Positions 4,369 through 5,569 of a DNA stretch of 5,569 bases are shown here, piece after piece. The stretch comes from an uncultured Oxalobacter sp. (GTDB lineage Bacteria; Pseudomonadota; Gammaproteobacteria; Burkholderiales; Burkholderiaceae_D). The stretch lies in NCBI GenBank assembly GCA_937916185.1, contig CALGGD010000203.1, forward strand, positions 1 to 5,569, written 5' to 3'. The translations under genes were made by a program, and so were the position numbers. The notes beneath the pieces are model-generated. The model was not told the origin of the DNA. It ran no database searches and saw only the letters and a program-made list of their open reading frames with translations. The first letter of the stretch is position 1; each line of letters begins with the position of its first letter.

Positions 4369-5432
4369 TGTTTGACTGGAAATGGAAACTGGCTGACCTG
4401 CCAGAACCTGATGGAAAACTGAAAGTCTTTTCCTGTTTTGCATGTGGCGGCGGTTCCAGCATGGGTTACAAGCGTGCTGGCTATACCGTTCTCGGAAACT
4501 GTGAAATTGATCCGAAAGTCGCAAAAGTCTATCAGAAAAACCTGCATCCGAAATACAGCTTCGTGATGGATGTCAGGGACTTCTTGAAGCTGCCGGATGA
4601 AAAGATACCGGATGAGTTGTTTCATCTGGATGTGCTGGACGGTTCTCCGCCCTGCTCTGTATTTTCCACGGCGGGGGTCAGGGAAGAAGGCTGGAACAAA
4701 GAAAAGGTATTCCGGGAAGGACAGGCAAAGCAGAGGCTGGATGACCTGTTCTTTTTCTTTATCCAGGTTGCCAAGAGATTGCAGCCGAAGGTTGTGATCG
4801 CCGAGAACGTGAAGGGGATCATCATAGGAAATGCCAAGGGCTGGGTCAACCAGATCGTGAAGGCTTTTGATGATGCCGGATATGTGGTGCAGATATTTCT
4901 GTTCAATGCGGCGAGGATGGGCGTGCCTCAGAAAAGGGAGCGCGTCTTTTTTATCGCTCATAGAAAAGATTTGAAATATCCGAAGCTTTCTATGGAGTTC
5001 CACTCAAAGCCGATCCCTTTTAAGGATGTCCGGGAGCCATATGGCAAGGCGATGGATCCTGACAGTATGCAGGCTAAGCTCCTGAAGTACAGGATCCCAT
5101 CTGACAGATGTATCGCGGATATCAATGAGAGGGTCCGTAAAGTAAAGAATAACGGCTTTTCCACTCCGATCAACAGGGATGATGAGCCGATACAGACGAT
5201 CGTTGCCGGCAGCAGCCTTTACAGGATGTGCGACGGTCTCTTGATGACTGATAGAGACATTATCAACTGCCAGACGTTTCCGCAGGATTATGATTTCATG
5301 GATCAGAGCGTTCAGTATATCTGCGGTATGAGCGTGCCGCCGGTCATGATGGCAAGGATCTCCGAGCAGGTATACAGGCAGTGGCTTAAAGGTGGTGATG
5401 CGGATGAAGATGCGGAAGCTGAAGAAATATAA
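4368..5432 (+). CDS. C5 cytosine-specific DNA methyltransferase (354 aa)
   Basis: The motifs of 5-methylcytosine methyltransferases appear in order: the SAM-binding motif I variant FACGGGSSMG (24-33) with acidic E47; catalytic motif IV GSPPCS with nucleophile C96; motif VI ENV (146-148); motif VIII QKRER (188-192); and motif X GMSVPPVM (320-327). The target recognition region lies roughly at 200-285; the target sequence cannot be predicted. All key residues are present, so activity is expected. The enzyme would transfer a methyl group from SAM to C5 of cytosine, most likely protecting phage DNA from restriction. The CGGGSSMGYK form of motif I is typical of phage-encoded members. No cognate restriction gene is visible, so it looks like an orphan. 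Translation is coupled to the ParB-like gene. The acidic tail (DADEDAEAEE) lies in the overlap with terL. GATC frequency changes sharply near residue 142, suggesting a recombined gene. Confidence 0.95.
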   Translation: MFDWKWKLADLPEPDGKLKVFSCFACGGGSSMGYKRAGYTVLGNCEIDPKVAKVYQKNLHPKYSFVMDVRDFLKLPDEKIPDELFHLDVLDGSPPCSVFSTAGVREEGWNKEKVFREGQAKQRLDDLFFFFIQVAKRLQPKVVIAENVKGIIIGNAKGWVNQIVKAFDDAGYVVQIFLFNAARMGVPQKRERVFFIAHRKDLKYPKLSMEFHSKPIPFKDVREPYGKAMDPDSMQAKLLKYRIPSDRCIADINERVRKVKNNGFSTPINRDDEPIQTIVAGSSLYRMCDGLLMTDRDIINCQTFPQDYDFMDQSVQYICGMSVPPVMMARISEQVYRQWLKGGDADEDAEAEEI

Positions 5433-5569
5433 GCCGACAAAGTTCAAGGCGAAGGATTCTGTCTATGACAAGGACGCGGCGGATTTTGCCGTGGATTTCA
5501 TCCAGTGCCTCTGCCACACAAAAGGAACCTGGGCAGGAAAGCCCTTTGAACTGATCGACTGGCAGGAAC
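5398..5569 (+). CDS. terL: Phage terminase large subunit, N-terminal part (cut by window end)
   Basis: The open frame runs to the window edge and reads MRMKMRKLKKYKPTKFKAKD, then DFAVDFIQCLCHTKGTWAGK and PFELIDWQE. The FI..L.HTKG.WAGKPFEL..WQE block is the hallmark just before the ATPase domain of Terminase_1-type large subunits; the Walker A motif should follow beyond the window. The protein would be the ATP-driven motor and nuclease that packages DNA into the prohead. Three in-frame ATGs (5398, 5404, 5410) are possible starts. AAAGG at 5388-5392 fits 5398 (5 nt), while the AGGTGG stretch fits 5404. The start lies inside the methyltransferase gene (35-nt overlap if 5398 is used). No small terminase subunit is found directly upstream. 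Confidence 0.88.
   Translation, partial: MRMKMRKLKKYKPTKFKAKDSVYDKDAADFAVDFIQCLCHTKGTWAGKPFELIDWQE

Noticed and set aside
4137..5003. 288-codon open frame on the minus strand
   Set aside because: It is antisense to the ParB-like and methyltransferase genes, whose motifs are unmistakable. The antisense product has no recognisable domain.

Overview
The window reads as part of a tailed-phage (Caudoviricetes) or prophage genome. All supported genes lie on the plus strand, packed tightly, mostly small and unrecognised, and they run into the N-terminus of a terminase large subunit. The host cannot be named from the sequence. The terminase and cytosine methyltransferase ends resemble versions common in Bacillota phages, and the one good promoter is of sigma-70 (house-keeping sigma) type. 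Nothing points to a chromosomal housekeeping region.

Layout. (1) Positions 1-3012 hold nine genes in one probable operon. They are linked by ATGA/TGATG overlaps or short gaps with good ribosome binding sites. Only one has a clear function, a calcineurin-like metallophosphoesterase (1074-1859). The first gene is cut by the window edge and carries a cysteine cluster and a possible helix-turn-helix. One gene of 58 codons (2411-2587) is easy to miss but is well supported by a strong Shine-Dalgarno and by overlaps at both ends. (2) Positions 3013-3228 are non-coding and rich in signals: an A-tract, a good promoter (-35 at 3043, -10 at 3065), a short hairpin at the start of the predicted RNA, a strong intrinsic terminator (3115-3147), and a second inverted repeat. 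(3) Positions 3229-3642 encode a DUF2513-type protein. (4) Positions 3643-3867 are again non-coding, with a weaker promoter/terminator pair and a hairpin just before the next ribosome binding site. (5) Positions 3868-5569 hold a ParB-like domain protein, a C5 cytosine methyltransferase overlapping it by one base, and the 5' part of terL overlapping the methyltransferase end.

How it may work together (inference). The left part looks like the end of an accessory or early operon. The promoter followed about 40 nt later by a terminator, placed before the late-type genes (DNA modification, packaging), resembles the pR'-tR' late-control arrangement of lambdoid phages or a cis-acting antitermination leader. 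The ParB-like protein and methyltransferase probably modify phage DNA or protect it from restriction before packaging.

The most distinctive compositional signal is a change in GATC frequency inside the methyltransferase gene: 5 sites in the first 4.8 kb against 11 in the last 0.78 kb. This suggests a mosaic junction between about 4510 and 4796.
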